Source: PALSA-505 sp036501145
GTDB lineage: Bacteria > Actinomycetota > Actinomycetes > Streptosporangiales > Streptosporangiaceae
Direction of reading: 5' to 3'
NCBI GenBank assembly: GCA_036501145.1
Contig: DASYAV010000230.1
Span: forward strand, 1-64,000
Length of the DNA stretch: 64,000 nucleotides
Under the pieces are notes generated by a model, which ran no database searches, had not been told where the DNA came from, and saw only the letters and a program-made list of their open reading frames with translations. Positions 42,778 through 51,869 of the stretch are shown here, piece after piece (the first letter of the stretch is position 1; each line of letters opens with the position of its first letter). Both the position numbers and the translations under genes were made by a program.

Positions 42778-43881
42778 ATGGCTACGTGCACGAGCTGTGC
42801 GAATGAGATAGTGCCCGAGGATTCGTTCTGCGGCGTGTGCGGGGCAAGGCAGCCCGCGCCGGCCGGGATGGCTGTCAGCACACTGACCGAGCCGCTCGAG
42901 CCGCCTCGACGGGCGAGCACAGCCGACGTCATGGGTGGCCCCCCGGTGCCGCCGGCCAGCCAGTCTTCAGGGTTTGAGGGTGACGGGAACGCACCGCCGG
43001 TCACCGGCGCGCGGCCACTGCCCGCTGGGCTCCATGAACTGCTGGCCCCGGATGAGTTGCTGGGACAGGCGGCGCCGAACACGGTGTACCTGGGCCAGCG
43101 GATGATGTACGAGAAGGAGCAGCAGCTCGAGGAATTCGATCCTCTTCGCAGCACGCGGTACATCTTCGACATGCTGCGGAAGGGCTTCCTGACGTGGTTG
43201 ATCTGGATCGTCGGCTTCATCCCGATCTTCATCGTCGGGGGGATCCTCTCCGCTCTCAGCCCCGCGTTAGGAGCGGTCGTCGGAGGGCTGCTCTTCATTG
43301 CCTGGTGGTTCGTTATGGGCTGCGCATTCTGGCTCGCCAAGCTGCCGGGGCAGCTGTCGGAGTGGAAGTTCTCGGTGGACGACAAGGGGGCGGCTGCGCC
43401 GATTGTCTTCGACCACATCGCCTGGGCCCTGCACCGCAGAGCGGCACCGGTGGATTCGGTGCAGCTGCGCCGGTTCAAGGTGATGGGTCAAGGGACCCGC
43501 GATCAGCTGGAGATCCGCCAGGGGGTCTTCTACGGACTGGTCTCCTGCCTCGCCAACGGGGGTGACCTCTACATCGGCTGGACGTTCTGGATCTACATGT
43601 CACCGGCGCGCTTCCTCTGGACCGCCATCCGGCGCCTCCTGTGGGAGCTGCGCTTCCGTGGTCACGCGATTTACGTGAACCTGCAGTTCGACCGGGCGAA
43701 GGCGTTCCGCGAGGCGCTGCACAGCGCGGTGCGGGAGGGTGTGGACGTCGCGGCCGGACAGCAGGCCCCGCAGGGCCAGGGAACCGTCGGATCCCTCGTG
43801 CCGGTGATCGTGGACGGCAGCCTGGATTCCGAGGACTCGGGGCTCCTGATGCCGGTCACCCAGCCGGATCCGCGCCGGTAA
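42778..43881 (+). CDS. Zinc-ribbon membrane protein of the HerA-like cassette
   Basis: A 367-residue protein. The N-terminal zinc ribbon is C-x2-C-x10-C-x2-C (Cys4, 7, 18 and 21), then a disordered Pro-rich linker, then two strong membrane helices (about 137-158 and 164-186), a short soluble domain (DQLEIRQGVFYGL) and a further hydrophobic segment (about 258-280). The ATG at 42778 is preceded by GAGGGG with proper spacing; earlier Met and TTG codons are too close. No assigned family. The ATPase gene starts 29 bp after it, so the two probably form a membrane-linked complex. Confidence 0.6.
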   Translation: MATCTSCANEIVPEDSFCGVCGARQPAPAGMAVSTLTEPLEPPRRASTADVMGGPPVPPASQSSGFEGDGNAPPVTGARPLPAGLHELLAPDELLGQAAPNTVYLGQRMMYEKEQQLEEFDPLRSTRYIFDMLRKGFLTWLIWIVGFIPIFIVGGILSALSPALGAVVGGLLFIAWWFVMGCAFWLAKLPGQLSEWKFSVDDKGAAAPIVFDHIAWALHRRAAPVDSVQLRRFKVMGQGTRDQLEIRQGVFYGLVSCLANGGDLYIGWTFWIYMSPARFLWTAIRRLLWELRFRGHAIYVNLQFDRAKAFREALHSAVREGVDVAAGQQAPQGQGTVGSLVPVIVDGSLDSEDSGLLMPVTQPDPRR

Positions 43882-43910
43882 CCGGCCACGCGGCGGGTCG
43901 GGAGGCGACG

Positions 43911-46682
43911 GTGACCGCGGTCATCGTGACGCGTGCGCCACGGCCGCGCATCTTCTGGGAGGAACAGCGCCGCGACGTCCGGACCATGTACGCAGCGCTG
44001 AAGATCACGTCTGCCGTCAACCTGGTGGAGGACCGCTCGTACGGCCAGATGGAGCGGGCTGAACGGCTGTCGACGCTCCTCCGCGAGGAACAGTCCTTCG
44101 TCAGCGGGATGCGCGATGTCGGGATCCCCATCGCCTTCGATCTCCGGATCGTGGCTGACCCCGGCCGCGCCATCCCCCTGGAGATTGCGGTGCTCGCCCG
44201 GGTCTGGGAAGAGAGAGCGGCGGAAGACGGAACCCGCAATCTGCGGGAATCGCTGACCGACGTCGTCTCCCAGCTGCGATCCAGCCTGCCGCGGCACGTC
44301 ACGGCAGCACCGGTCGATGACGAGACCGAGCTGCGCTCCTTTCTCCAGCCCTTTTGCGCCGGAACACCCGTCAGGTCGGCGGTCATCACGAAGCGCGAGG
44401 TGCTGGGGGATCCCAAGAGGCCCGACGCGAAGGTCGGCTACTACTTCAGCGTCCTGCCGCTCAACTGGCCGGAGAACGACTGGGCACAGCTCTACTCGAT
44501 GCTGGCCGCCAGCGGCGAGCGGGTCGTGGTGTCGGTAGGGCTCATCCCGACACAGCTGCCGGCGCAGTTCTCCGACCACCTGCAGCGAATGGCGACCTTT
44601 TACGGCCGGCTGGCACGTCCCGACACCTTGCAGGGAGGGCTGTACTTCGGTCAGCAGACCCTGCCGCCCGATGCGTTCGCCGTCGATGCCGAGCGAGTCT
44701 TCTCCGACTATGCGCGACGCTATGTGGGGAACGCGTTCGCGTTCCGCATCCAGGTGTCGTCCTCAGGGAGGGCGGCCCCGCGTGGTCTGGTCGAGATGCT
44801 CGGTTCTCTGGTTTCACCAAGCGACGCCGGCGGGGGAAGCCATCTCGCGCGCGAGAGGGTGACGTCGGCATATGAGATCCGCGTGCCGAGCACGGCGGAC
44901 GAAGAGCTGCTTGCCCGCTGGAACCTCGAAGCCCTCGACTTCATCGGGTTGCCAGGCAAGGCCGAGATCTGGTCGCGGCCAGACCCCCCGCCGGCGCACC
45001 TCCGGGCGCTCTGCGTACTGGCCGACGCCAAGGACGCGAGCTCGGCGTTTCGCCTGCCCGCCGCCGTCGACGGGATGGTTCCGGGGTTCCGGGTGCGCAA
45101 AGGCCAGCTCGGGCATTCCGAGGCCTACCAGGTGCAGGGAGCGACCGTCAGCCTCGGAGGGCTGAGCACCACGGGGCATACGCTGGCGCTGCCCCTTGAC
45201 TCACTGTCCAAGCACGCGCTGTTCGCGGGCAGCACCGGCTCGGGGAAGACGACCTCGGTAATGGAGCTGCTGCGCCAGCTCTGGATCGACCACCAGGTCC
45301 CGTTCCTCGTGATCGAGCCGGTGAACTCTGATGCGGACGACTACCGGAAGCTGAAGGGAATCAAGGGTTTCGAGCGGCTCGAGATCGTCACCGTGGGCGA
45401 CGAGGATACGACCCCCCTGCGATTCAACCCCTTCGAGGTGCCCGAGAAGGTGCTCGTCGGGGAACACCTCGCCAACCTGCTCGCCTGCTTCAAGGCCGCC
45501 TTCGGCCTGTGGGAGCCGTTGCCGGGCATCTACCAGGATGCCCTGAACCTCACCTACAGCAGGGCGGGGATCCTCACCTCCGAGAAGGCGGGCGGCGTCG
45601 AACGCCAGTGGCCAACCGTGGTGGAGTTCATGAAGGCGATGAAGGAGGTCACCCAGGACCTCGGATACGCCGGCGAGGTGAAGTCTAATATCGAAGCTGC
45701 CTCCATCCGGCGTGCGCAACAGCTCGTTTCCGGGCCGGCGGCCTCCTCGTTCCTGACCGACCAGTCCCTGAATGTGGGGACGCTTCTCGACCACCCGGTG
45801 GTCATCGAACTGAAGTCCCTGGGCAGCGGCGACGAGCAGTCGCTCATGATCGCACTGCTGCTCAACGCCATGACCGAGCACTACCAAAGTGTGCGGGGGG
45901 CATCGCCGACCCTGGTGCACGTCACCGTCATAGAGGAAGCGCACCGGCTGCTCGCCCGGCCGCAGGGCGCGAGGGCAGCGGACCAAGCCCAGGCCAAGGA
46001 GAAGGCAGCAGAAGCGTTTGCGCAAACCCTCGCCGAGAACCGGAAGTACGGCGAGGGCATCGTCATCGCCGAGCAGATCCCCACGAAGCTGGTGGAGGAC
46101 GCGGTGAAGAACACGAACCTGAAGGTGATGCACCGCCTCACCGCCGAGGAGGACCGCGAGTATCTGGGCCGGTCGATGGGCATGGACGACGCCCAGCTGC
46201 AGTTCACGACACGGATCCAAACGGGTGAGGCCCTCATCTACAGCGACGAGTACGCCGAGGCGGCGCATGTCCTGGTCCCGCGGACCATTACCTCAACCGA
46301 ACTCGCCGCGCCCGACCCGGTCAGCGCACCTCCCTTCCAGGCATGCATGCCGTGCCGGAGCAAGTGCAGGTACCGAGGGGCCGCACTCGCCATGGTGCGG
46401 GACGTGAAGGTTCTGACCAAGCTGCGGGGTGCCACCACCGCGCTCCGGGCTTCCGGGCTGCCACCGCCCGAGGTGCGGACAAGGTGGCAGAACCTCACAA
46501 CGATGCTGCGCGATGAAGTGACGCGGTATCCGGCCCTTCCCTCGGAGGAGCCGGACGTCACCGACGCCGCCCTCTGTCTGTTCGTGCACTCCCAGGCAAT
46601 ACGGAACATGCAGGCCTCTGCCAAGTGGCCCATCGCAGTGGCCAAGCGGCTCGGCATCCCGGTGGATCGCAGCGATGGCTAA
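43911..46682 (+). CDS. HerA/VirB4-like ATPase with N-terminal accessory domain
   Basis: A 923-residue protein starting at GTG with GGAGG five bases before it. The N-terminal 400 residues have no recognised domain. The ATPase half has Walker A GSTGSGKTT (440-448), Walker B VTVIEEAHRLL (Glu675-Glu676) and a sensor-like IAEQIPTKLVEDAVKNTNLKVMHRL, which are the features of the HerA/FtsK/VirB4 pumping ATPases (DUF87 type). Near the C-terminus C-x2-C-x3-C (Cys812, 815, 819 in ACMPCRSKCRY) could bind zinc or an iron-sulfur cluster. Such ATPases move DNA or protein. With the membrane and acidic partners encoded beside it, it may power translocation or a defence function; not established. Confidence 0.7.
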   Translation: MTAVIVTRAPRPRIFWEEQRRDVRTMYAALKITSAVNLVEDRSYGQMERAERLSTLLREEQSFVSGMRDVGIPIAFDLRIVADPGRAIPLEIAVLARVWEERAAEDGTRNLRESLTDVVSQLRSSLPRHVTAAPVDDETELRSFLQPFCAGTPVRSAVITKREVLGDPKRPDAKVGYYFSVLPLNWPENDWAQLYSMLAASGERVVVSVGLIPTQLPAQFSDHLQRMATFYGRLARPDTLQGGLYFGQQTLPPDAFAVDAERVFSDYARRYVGNAFAFRIQVSSSGRAAPRGLVEMLGSLVSPSDAGGGSHLARERVTSAYEIRVPSTADEELLARWNLEALDFIGLPGKAEIWSRPDPPPAHLRALCVLADAKDASSAFRLPAAVDGMVPGFRVRKGQLGHSEAYQVQGATVSLGGLSTTGHTLALPLDSLSKHALFAGSTGSGKTTSVMELLRQLWIDHQVPFLVIEPVNSDADDYRKLKGIKGFERLEIVTVGDEDTTPLRFNPFEVPEKVLVGEHLANLLACFKAAFGLWEPLPGIYQDALNLTYSRAGILTSEKAGGVERQWPTVVEFMKAMKEVTQDLGYAGEVKSNIEAASIRRAQQLVSGPAASSFLTDQSLNVGTLLDHPVVIELKSLGSGDEQSLMIALLLNAMTEHYQSVRGASPTLVHVTVIEEAHRLLARPQGARAADQAQAKEKAAEAFAQTLAENRKYGEGIVIAEQIPTKLVEDAVKNTNLKVMHRLTAEEDREYLGRSMGMDDAQLQFTTRIQTGEALIYSDEYAEAAHVLVPRTITSTELAAPDPVSAPPFQACMPCRSKCRYRGAALAMVRDVKVLTKLRGATTALRASGLPPPEVRTRWQNLTTMLRDEVTRYPALPSEEPDVTDAALCLFVHSQAIRNMQASAKWPIAVAKRLGIPVDRSDG

Positions 46683-47760
46683 CGAGACGGGTGACGGTTC
46701 CGGCGAAGCCGCCAACGATAACCAGCCGCAGGCCGCCAACGACAACCAACCGGACGCGGAGGCTGACGAAGGCGAGCCCGACCAGGCCGACAGCGAAGGT
46801 GACGACTCCTCTGCGGGCGACGACAGCAACGGCGCTGCCAACGATAACCAGCCGCAGGCCGCCAACGACAACCAACCGCGCCAAGGCGACGAGGGCAAGT
46901 CGGCAGGCACGAGCGAGGGCGACCTAGAGGACGACGACGGCGAGCCACCCGACGATGAGGACCTCGAAGACGACGAGGACCCCGAAGACGACGAGGACCC
47001 CGACGACGACACCGAGAACGACGACACCGAGAACGACGACGACACCGACGACGGCCACGACACCGACGACGGCCACGACACCGAGAACGACGACGACACC
47101 GACGGCGAGGACCCCGACAACGACAACAACGACAACAACGAGCCCCCCGACAACAACGACAACAACGACACCGACCCCGACAACGACACCGACCCCGACA
47201 ACGACACCGACGACGGCGACCCCGACGACCCCGACGACGAGGACCCCGACGACGAGGACCCCGACGACGAGGACCCCGAGAACGACGACGACGGCGACCC
47301 CGACGACGAGGACCCCGAGAACGACGACGACACTCTTGGTGAGCTCGTCAAGAAGATCGACGAGTTCCTACAGAATGTGCTCGATAAGGCCGGAGAGGTG
47401 CTTAAGGTCGGGATGATTGTGGCGCTCGGAGCATTGCAGTCTTACGACGACGGGATGATCACCGGGCAGCAACCTCTCGAACCCCCCGTCCAGCGGGTGC
47501 AGAACCTCGATCGACCTCAGGTCGTCGTCAAACCGGCGGATCCCGAGGCAGCAAGAGAAAAGGATGCTGAGGCAGCAAGGGTAAAGGAAGCTAAAGAATT
47601 CCTGGATAAGCTCCACGAGCTCGAGGAGGCACTAAAGGATGCCCTCGAACTGAAGGACGAACTCGAAGAGGCTGGCAAGGAGGCCCGCGACCCGGTGAAC
47701 CAAGCCGAGGTCCGTCGCCCGCCGGACCGGAGTGCTCCGAATAAGCCTGGCCGGAGATGA
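46675..47760 (+). CDS. Extremely acidic Asp/Asn-rich protein with coiled-coil C-terminus
   Basis: A 361-residue protein overlapping the ATPase gene by eight bases. Residues 82-220 are nearly only Asp, Glu, Asn, Pro, Thr and Gly (DDED, DPDD, ENDD and DPDNDT units). Residues 12-26 and 54-68 are the same AANDNQPQAANDNQP repeat. A hydrophobic helix (about 236-256, VLDKAGEVLKVGMIVALGAL) and a charged coiled-coil helix (291-338) follow. Function unknown. The acid tract could bind Ca2+, act as a DNA mimic or be a flexible spacer. It is in frame throughout, uses GAC, AAC and ACC codons and has no T on the coding strand for 369 nt. Confidence 0.6.
   Translation: MANETGDGSGEAANDNQPQAANDNQPDAEADEGEPDQADSEGDDSSAGDDSNGAANDNQPQAANDNQPRQGDEGKSAGTSEGDLEDDDGEPPDDEDLEDDEDPEDDEDPDDDTENDDTENDDDTDDGHDTDDGHDTENDDDTDGEDPDNDNNDNNEPPDNNDNNDTDPDNDTDPDNDTDDGDPDDPDDEDPDDEDPDDEDPENDDDGDPDDEDPENDDDTLGELVKKIDEFLQNVLDKAGEVLKVGMIVALGALQSYDDGMITGQQPLEPPVQRVQNLDRPQVVVKPADPEAAREKDAEAARVKEAKEFLDKLHELEEALKDALELKDELEEAGKEARDPVNQAEVRRPPDRSAPNKPGRR
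46711..46878 (+). repeat. Two exact copies of a 42-bp direct repeat
   Basis: Bases 46711-46752 and 46837-46878 are the same 42 bp, 126 bp apart, inside the acidic-protein gene. Each copy codes for AANDNQPQAANDNQP-type sequence. Identity at the DNA level, including third positions, points to a recent duplication. Confidence 0.8.
46965..47333 (+). repeat. 369-nt T-free low-complexity tract
   Basis: From 46965 to 47333 the plus strand has no T at all. It is a run of GAC, GAG, AAC, ACC and CCC codons within the acidic gene. Several units recur, for example the code for DPDD and for TENDDDT. Confidence 0.85.
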
Positions 47761-47823
47761 CCGTGGTTTACCCGAAGCTCACCGCTCCCGATCTGAAGCA
47801 GAGCGGCTGAACGACTACGACAA

Positions 47824-48099
47824 ATGACCCAACTGCGGGAAGCGCACCTCACGAGGCAATATCAGGACAACCAGCCCGTGCTGGAGTGGTGCTCGATCGC
47901 CAGGAATAGCCAGAGAGCCTTGGCGCTCATCGGTGTTGACGCAGTGGGATACCGGAATCACCAGCTACAGAGGTTGAAAGCCCAGGGTCTGGTGTCCATG
48001 GGTTCCGGTTCGAGTGGGAGCATGGTCTGGCCGAGGAACGCGGCGATGAGTTCGGGCGGGTTCTGGGATCACTTGAGACGGTCACTTGAGGGTTCTTAG
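47824..48099 (+). CDS. Possible small protein at the end of the HerA-like cassette
   Basis: A 91-residue frame (MTQLREAHLTRQYQDNQ, ALALIGVDAVGYRNHQ, LVSMGSGSSGSMVWPRNAAM). It starts 63 bp after the acidic gene and uses less GC-rich codons than the surroundings, like the rest of the cassette. There is no clear ribosome site and no known family. Real expression is uncertain. The 101 bp to the next gene hold nothing obvious. Confidence 0.4.
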   Translation: MTQLREAHLTRQYQDNQPVLEWCSIARNSQRALALIGVDAVGYRNHQLQRLKAQGLVSMGSGSSGSMVWPRNAAMSSGGFWDHLRRSLEGS

Positions 48100-48200
48100 C
48101 GGTCGCGGCCAGCTGGCTGGCGCGTAGCTGTTCTGCGCACGGCCGACGGGGCAGGATCGAGGCCGTGAGTTCTGGATGACGAGGGCAGGCGCCTGCTTGG

Positions 48201-50168
48201 TCAGGCCGTTAATCCTCGGCCATCGGATGCTCCGTTACGAAGCCACCGGTCGAACCATGCGCGCGTCCGCCAGAGCAGATCGAGCTGGTGATTTCGCTCC
48301 ACGAACCGGTGTCCCTCGCGCGGGTAGATGACGAGCTCGTGCTCGACCCCGAACCAGCTGAGCGCGCGGTGGAAGTAGATCGCCTGGCTGACCGGCACGT
48401 TGGTGTCGTCCTCGCCGTGCACGATGAGCACCGGGGTGCGGACCTTTGACGCAAACGAGATCGGGCTGACCTGATCGTGAGGATGCGGGCCGGTGCCCTC
48501 CCAGCCGCAGCTGCCGCCGAGCGCGGCATCTATGGTTCCGAATTCGCTGGTCGCGAGGAGCGTGCCCCAGTCGCTGATCCCGGCGTCCATTATCGCGGCC
48601 TTGAACCGGTCGGTCTGCCCGATCGCCCAGGCGGCCATGAACCCGCCATAGCTTTGCCCGCCGATGCCAAGCCGATCGGGGTCTGCGACCCCCTCGGCGA
48701 TCAGCAGGTCGATCCCGCTGACGATGTCGCCCCAGTCGGCGCCGCCAACGACGCCGCCAGCCGAGCGCACAACCGCCGCCGCGAAATCAGGGCCATGGCC
48801 CACCCCGCCCCGCGGATTGGGCAAGAACACGGCGTATCCCGCGGTCGCGAGCCACTGTCCCGGAGAACGCGGGCCGAGCAGGAACTGATCGGCGTACCGG
48901 GCAAGCGGGCCGCCATGCACCCATGTGATGAGCGGGAACGGGCCGTCCGCACGGCTTCGGCCGGGCGGCAAGATGAGCAGGCCGTCGAGGTCGAGGCCGT
49001 CCGATGCCTGGTAGAAGAGGCGTTGCTGAGTGCCCCATGTGATCGCGCGCAGCACAGGCTGGGTGTCGCTGAGACGGATGAGCGGCCCGCCGGGCGGCCC
49101 GGCATCGACGTTCGCCGGCTCGCCGGAGCTGGTCGCGAGCGCTGCGACCACCTCGCCGGAGCGGCTCGCGCTAAGCGAGTCGACCAAGCCGTCCCGGGCG
49201 GACAGGGACCGGAACCGTCGCGGGCCGGGGTCGAGCCGGTAGATCGCGGTATCGAGCCCGTCCGCGAACAGGGCCAGCGGCGGGCCGTCCGCGACCTGCA
49301 CCAAGCAGGTCGGGCTGACGGCCATGCCCTCGGTCAGGTCGCGATGCACTGCGGCAGCCGCGCTGACAGCGACGTCGTAGACCGCGTCGCCGCCGTAGCC
49401 GCCGAACGGCCCGGGCCGTGCCAGATACGCCAGGTGCCAGCCGCCGTCGGCCTGCCACCACACCGGCGACCGCCCCCGCGCGCCCATCCGGCCGAGATCA
49501 TGGACCGTCTCTGTCTCCGGATCGACCACATACAGCTCGTTGGTCAAAGCGCCCGGATCCTTCTCCGGACTCGCCCAGCTGATGACCGCCAGCGCGCCCC
49601 CCTCCGGCCGTGGCGCCAGCTCCACGACGTGACGCCTGCCCAGGCCCTCCACCGTGCGAAGCTCGCCAGTGGCCAGATCAAGCACCCGCAGCCCGCCGGG
49701 CCGCAGCTGCTGCCCCCACACGATCGCGTCGTCGCGCTCGGTGCGCCGGCGCTTGTCTTCCTCGGTCGGCTCGTCGGTGGCCGCCACGGCGACCAGCCGG
49801 CCGTCCGCGAGCGGCCGGGCATCAAAGATTTCGCCGTGCCAGTCCGTCAGGACCTCGGCTTCCCCGCCACCGAGCCATATCCGGTGCAGCTGAGGGGATC
49901 CGGTGCGATCGGACAAGAAAAACACCGACGCCGAATCCGGCGCCCAGCGCGGAGCAAAATCTGCCGTCATACCCGCGGTCAGCTTCCCCGGCGGTGAGCT
50001 GCCATCAGCAGCGGCCAGCCAGAGTGCGCAAAGACGACGCTCTGCCCGCCGGCCCACCGCAGCGACGACGTAGGCAACCCAGCACCCATCTGGCGAGATC
50101 ACCGGCTGCGACGGCACGGCCCCGTCCACCACTAGCTCCGCGGTCAGCTCCGGTGCGTCCTCACTCAT
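48201..50168 (-). CDS. S9-family peptidase (prolyl-oligopeptidase/acylaminoacyl-peptidase type)
   Basis: A 655-residue protein. The N-terminal half is a beta-propeller (ISPDGCWVAYVV, APRWAPDSASVFFLSDR) and the C-terminal half an alpha/beta hydrolase: WVHGGPLARY, nucleophile Ser in GGQSYGGFMAAW, Asp in HGEDDTNVPV and His in REGHRFVERN. It cleaves short peptides from an acylated or proline-containing end and is probably cytoplasmic, as no signal peptide is visible. The opposite strand is open over long stretches but without family signs. Confidence 0.88.
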   Translation of the reverse strand: MSEDAPELTAELVVDGAVPSQPVISPDGCWVAYVVAAVGRRAERRLCALWLAAADGSSPPGKLTAGMTADFAPRWAPDSASVFFLSDRTGSPQLHRIWLGGGEAEVLTDWHGEIFDARPLADGRLVAVAATDEPTEEDKRRRTERDDAIVWGQQLRPGGLRVLDLATGELRTVEGLGRRHVVELAPRPEGGALAVISWASPEKDPGALTNELYVVDPETETVHDLGRMGARGRSPVWWQADGGWHLAYLARPGPFGGYGGDAVYDVAVSAAAAVHRDLTEGMAVSPTCLVQVADGPPLALFADGLDTAIYRLDPGPRRFRSLSARDGLVDSLSASRSGEVVAALATSSGEPANVDAGPPGGPLIRLSDTQPVLRAITWGTQQRLFYQASDGLDLDGLLILPPGRSRADGPFPLITWVHGGPLARYADQFLLGPRSPGQWLATAGYAVFLPNPRGGVGHGPDFAAAVVRSAGGVVGGADWGDIVSGIDLLIAEGVADPDRLGIGGQSYGGFMAAWAIGQTDRFKAAIMDAGISDWGTLLATSEFGTIDAALGGSCGWEGTGPHPHDQVSPISFASKVRTPVLIVHGEDDTNVPVSQAIYFHRALSWFGVEHELVIYPREGHRFVERNHQLDLLWRTRAWFDRWLRNGASDGRGLTA

Positions 50169-50189
50169 GCAACGCGCCCTTCCGGGGGT

Positions 50190-50378
50190 CTATGGAGGTT
50201 CGGGTTCGAGGGTAAGCCCGGTTTGGGCGCGGAACCCGTCGATGAGGGCGGGCCGGTACTGGATGCGCTTGAGCCGGTTCTTGACGATCGCGGCGGCCTG
50301 CAGCCGCACCATCTCACGCCGGGCTCGTTCCACAGCGGACAAGTCACCACTACCGGGATATCTCATACATCCCGGCAT
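50190..50378 (-). CDS. Possible 62-residue protein upstream of the S9 peptidase
   Basis: The frame (MPGCMRYPGS, AVERARREMVRLQAAAIVKNRLKRIQ, RAQTGLTLEPEPP) is helix-rich and basic and ends 22 bp before the S9 peptidase start. It might be a truncated remnant or a small gene of the same transcript. No family is recognised. It is the only candidate gene in the 308-bp stretch 50169-50476. Confidence 0.3.
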   Translation of the reverse strand: MPGCMRYPGSGDLSAVERARREMVRLQAAAIVKNRLKRIQYRPALIDGFRAQTGLTLEPEPP

Positions 50379-50476
50379 AGATCATTTCCCAGCCGGGATC
50401 ACGCCGCGCGCGCGTCCATGATCAGGACAGCTCCAGACCCGAGCCTTTCAACCCCTGTAAGGCTTACTGAGTACCC

Positions 50477-51775
50477 TTAACAGGCCTGGGAGCCGCAGGG
50501 CGGGTTGGGCTGCACCGGCTCGATGTAGACCGCGCCGAACCCGCTGGCCGACGGGTTGTTGTTGTTGTCCCAGGCCGCGCCGACCACCGCCTCGCCGCCG
50601 CTGCGGTCCATGGCGACGGCCACCCCGAACAGGGCCTGGCTGGTCACGTTCGGCGCAAGCGTCATCGTCGTTCCCCAGCCCGCCGTGCCGTTGCTGTAGA
50701 CGTAGGCACGCCCGGGGGTCTGGGTCGCCTCGGCGCCCACCACGGCGGTGCTGCCGGCCTTGTTGATCGCGACGGCGTTGCCGAACTGGCCGCTGTCCTG
50801 CTGGGTCAGCCGGGCGGTCTGCGCCCATCCGCTGCCGCCGGCCTGGTAGACGTAGGCGGCGCCGGCGTCGTCGTCCTCGTACACCGCGCCCACGACCGCG
50901 GTGGTGCCCGCCCCGTCGATGGCCACCGAGGTGCCGAAGTCCGCGCCGGCCTGCGGGTTGCTGGCCATCAGCATCGCCTGCTGCTGCCAGCCGCCGCCGG
51001 TGTCGCCGAACACGTAGGCGGCGCCGGTGCCGTTCCCGTAGACGTTGCCGCCGATCAGCACGACCGACCCGTCGGCGTCCATGCTGACCGAGGTGCCGAA
51101 GTCGGTCTGGCCCTGCGACGCCGGGGGCGCCAGCTCGGCGGTCAGCGACCACTGCCCGGCACTGCTGCCCCGGCTGAACACGTACGCGCGGCCGGAGAAG
51201 CCACCGGCGCCCAGGGCGCCGATCACCACCCGGTTACCGGCCGCGTCCAGCGAGATGGAGTCCCCGAAGTGGGTGTAGCTCGCCCGGTCGGGCGCCACCA
51301 GCTGGCCGACCGGCTTCCAGCCGGTGGCGGTCTTGGCGAAGATGAACACCATGCCGGTCAGCTGCTGCCAGCCGACCTCGGACACCATGGCGAGCGAGCC
51401 GTCGGCGCTGATCGCAACGGCGTTCCCGTAGGACGCCTGGTAGCCCAGGCCGGGCAGGGTCAGGTCGGCCGTCTCCTGCCAGGACCCGCTGGCCCGCTGG
51501 AAGACATAGGCCCCGCCGCGGTCGAAGTTGTGCTGCTGCGCCCCGACGATCGCGGTCGAACCGTTGGCGGTCACGTCGACCGCGATGCCGAACGAGCCCT
51601 CGTTAGAGGTATCCGCCGGGATCTTGACCACGCCCGTGCCCAGCGCGGGCTGTGCCTGGCCCGCGGCCGTGGGCTGCTGGGCGGCGAGTGCGCTGCCCGC
51701 CGGCCACAGGGCCAGCAGGGCGGCTACCGCGGTGACAACGCTGCGCATGCGAGTTCGGCTCACGGTGACTGACAT
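50477..51775 (-). CDS. Secreted FG-GAP repeat (integrin-alpha-like) beta-propeller protein
   Basis: A 432-residue protein. The N-terminus is a Sec signal peptide (SVVTAVAALLALWPAGSALA, cut after ALA). Then about seven similar blades follow, with phrases such as FGIAVDVTANGSTAIVGA, YGNAVAISADGSLAMV and FGTSVSMDADGSVVLIGG, each ending in AYVF or AYVY. These FG-GAP blades fold into a propeller that often binds Ca2+, although the calcium loop here is weak. It is probably a cell-surface protein with a binding role. A short Cys-containing tail (CGSQAC) ends it. Confidence 0.78.
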   Translation of the reverse strand: MSVTVSRTRMRSVVTAVAALLALWPAGSALAAQQPTAAGQAQPALGTGVVKIPADTSNEGSFGIAVDVTANGSTAIVGAQQHNFDRGGAYVFQRASGSWQETADLTLPGLGYQASYGNAVAISADGSLAMVSEVGWQQLTGMVFIFAKTATGWKPVGQLVAPDRASYTHFGDSISLDAAGNRVVIGALGAGGFSGRAYVFSRGSSAGQWSLTAELAPPASQGQTDFGTSVSMDADGSVVLIGGNVYGNGTGAAYVFGDTGGGWQQQAMLMASNPQAGADFGTSVAIDGAGTTAVVGAVYEDDDAGAAYVYQAGGSGWAQTARLTQQDSGQFGNAVAINKAGSTAVVGAEATQTPGRAYVYSNGTAGWGTTMTLAPNVTSQALFGVAVAMDRSGGEAVVGAAWDNNNNPSASGFGAVYIEPVQPNPPCGSQAC

Positions 51776-51869
51776 TAGGCGCGTGACGCCGGGCAGTCCA
51801 CGGGTAAATCTGCCCTAACCTGGCCATTGCCGTAAAAACGACACATGCCGGTCTGCGGCGCGGGAGTGG

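Noticed and set aside
46965..47333. CRISPR array or microsatellite
   Set aside because: The tract is one continuous reading frame of acidic codons with no fixed-length repeat/spacer pattern.
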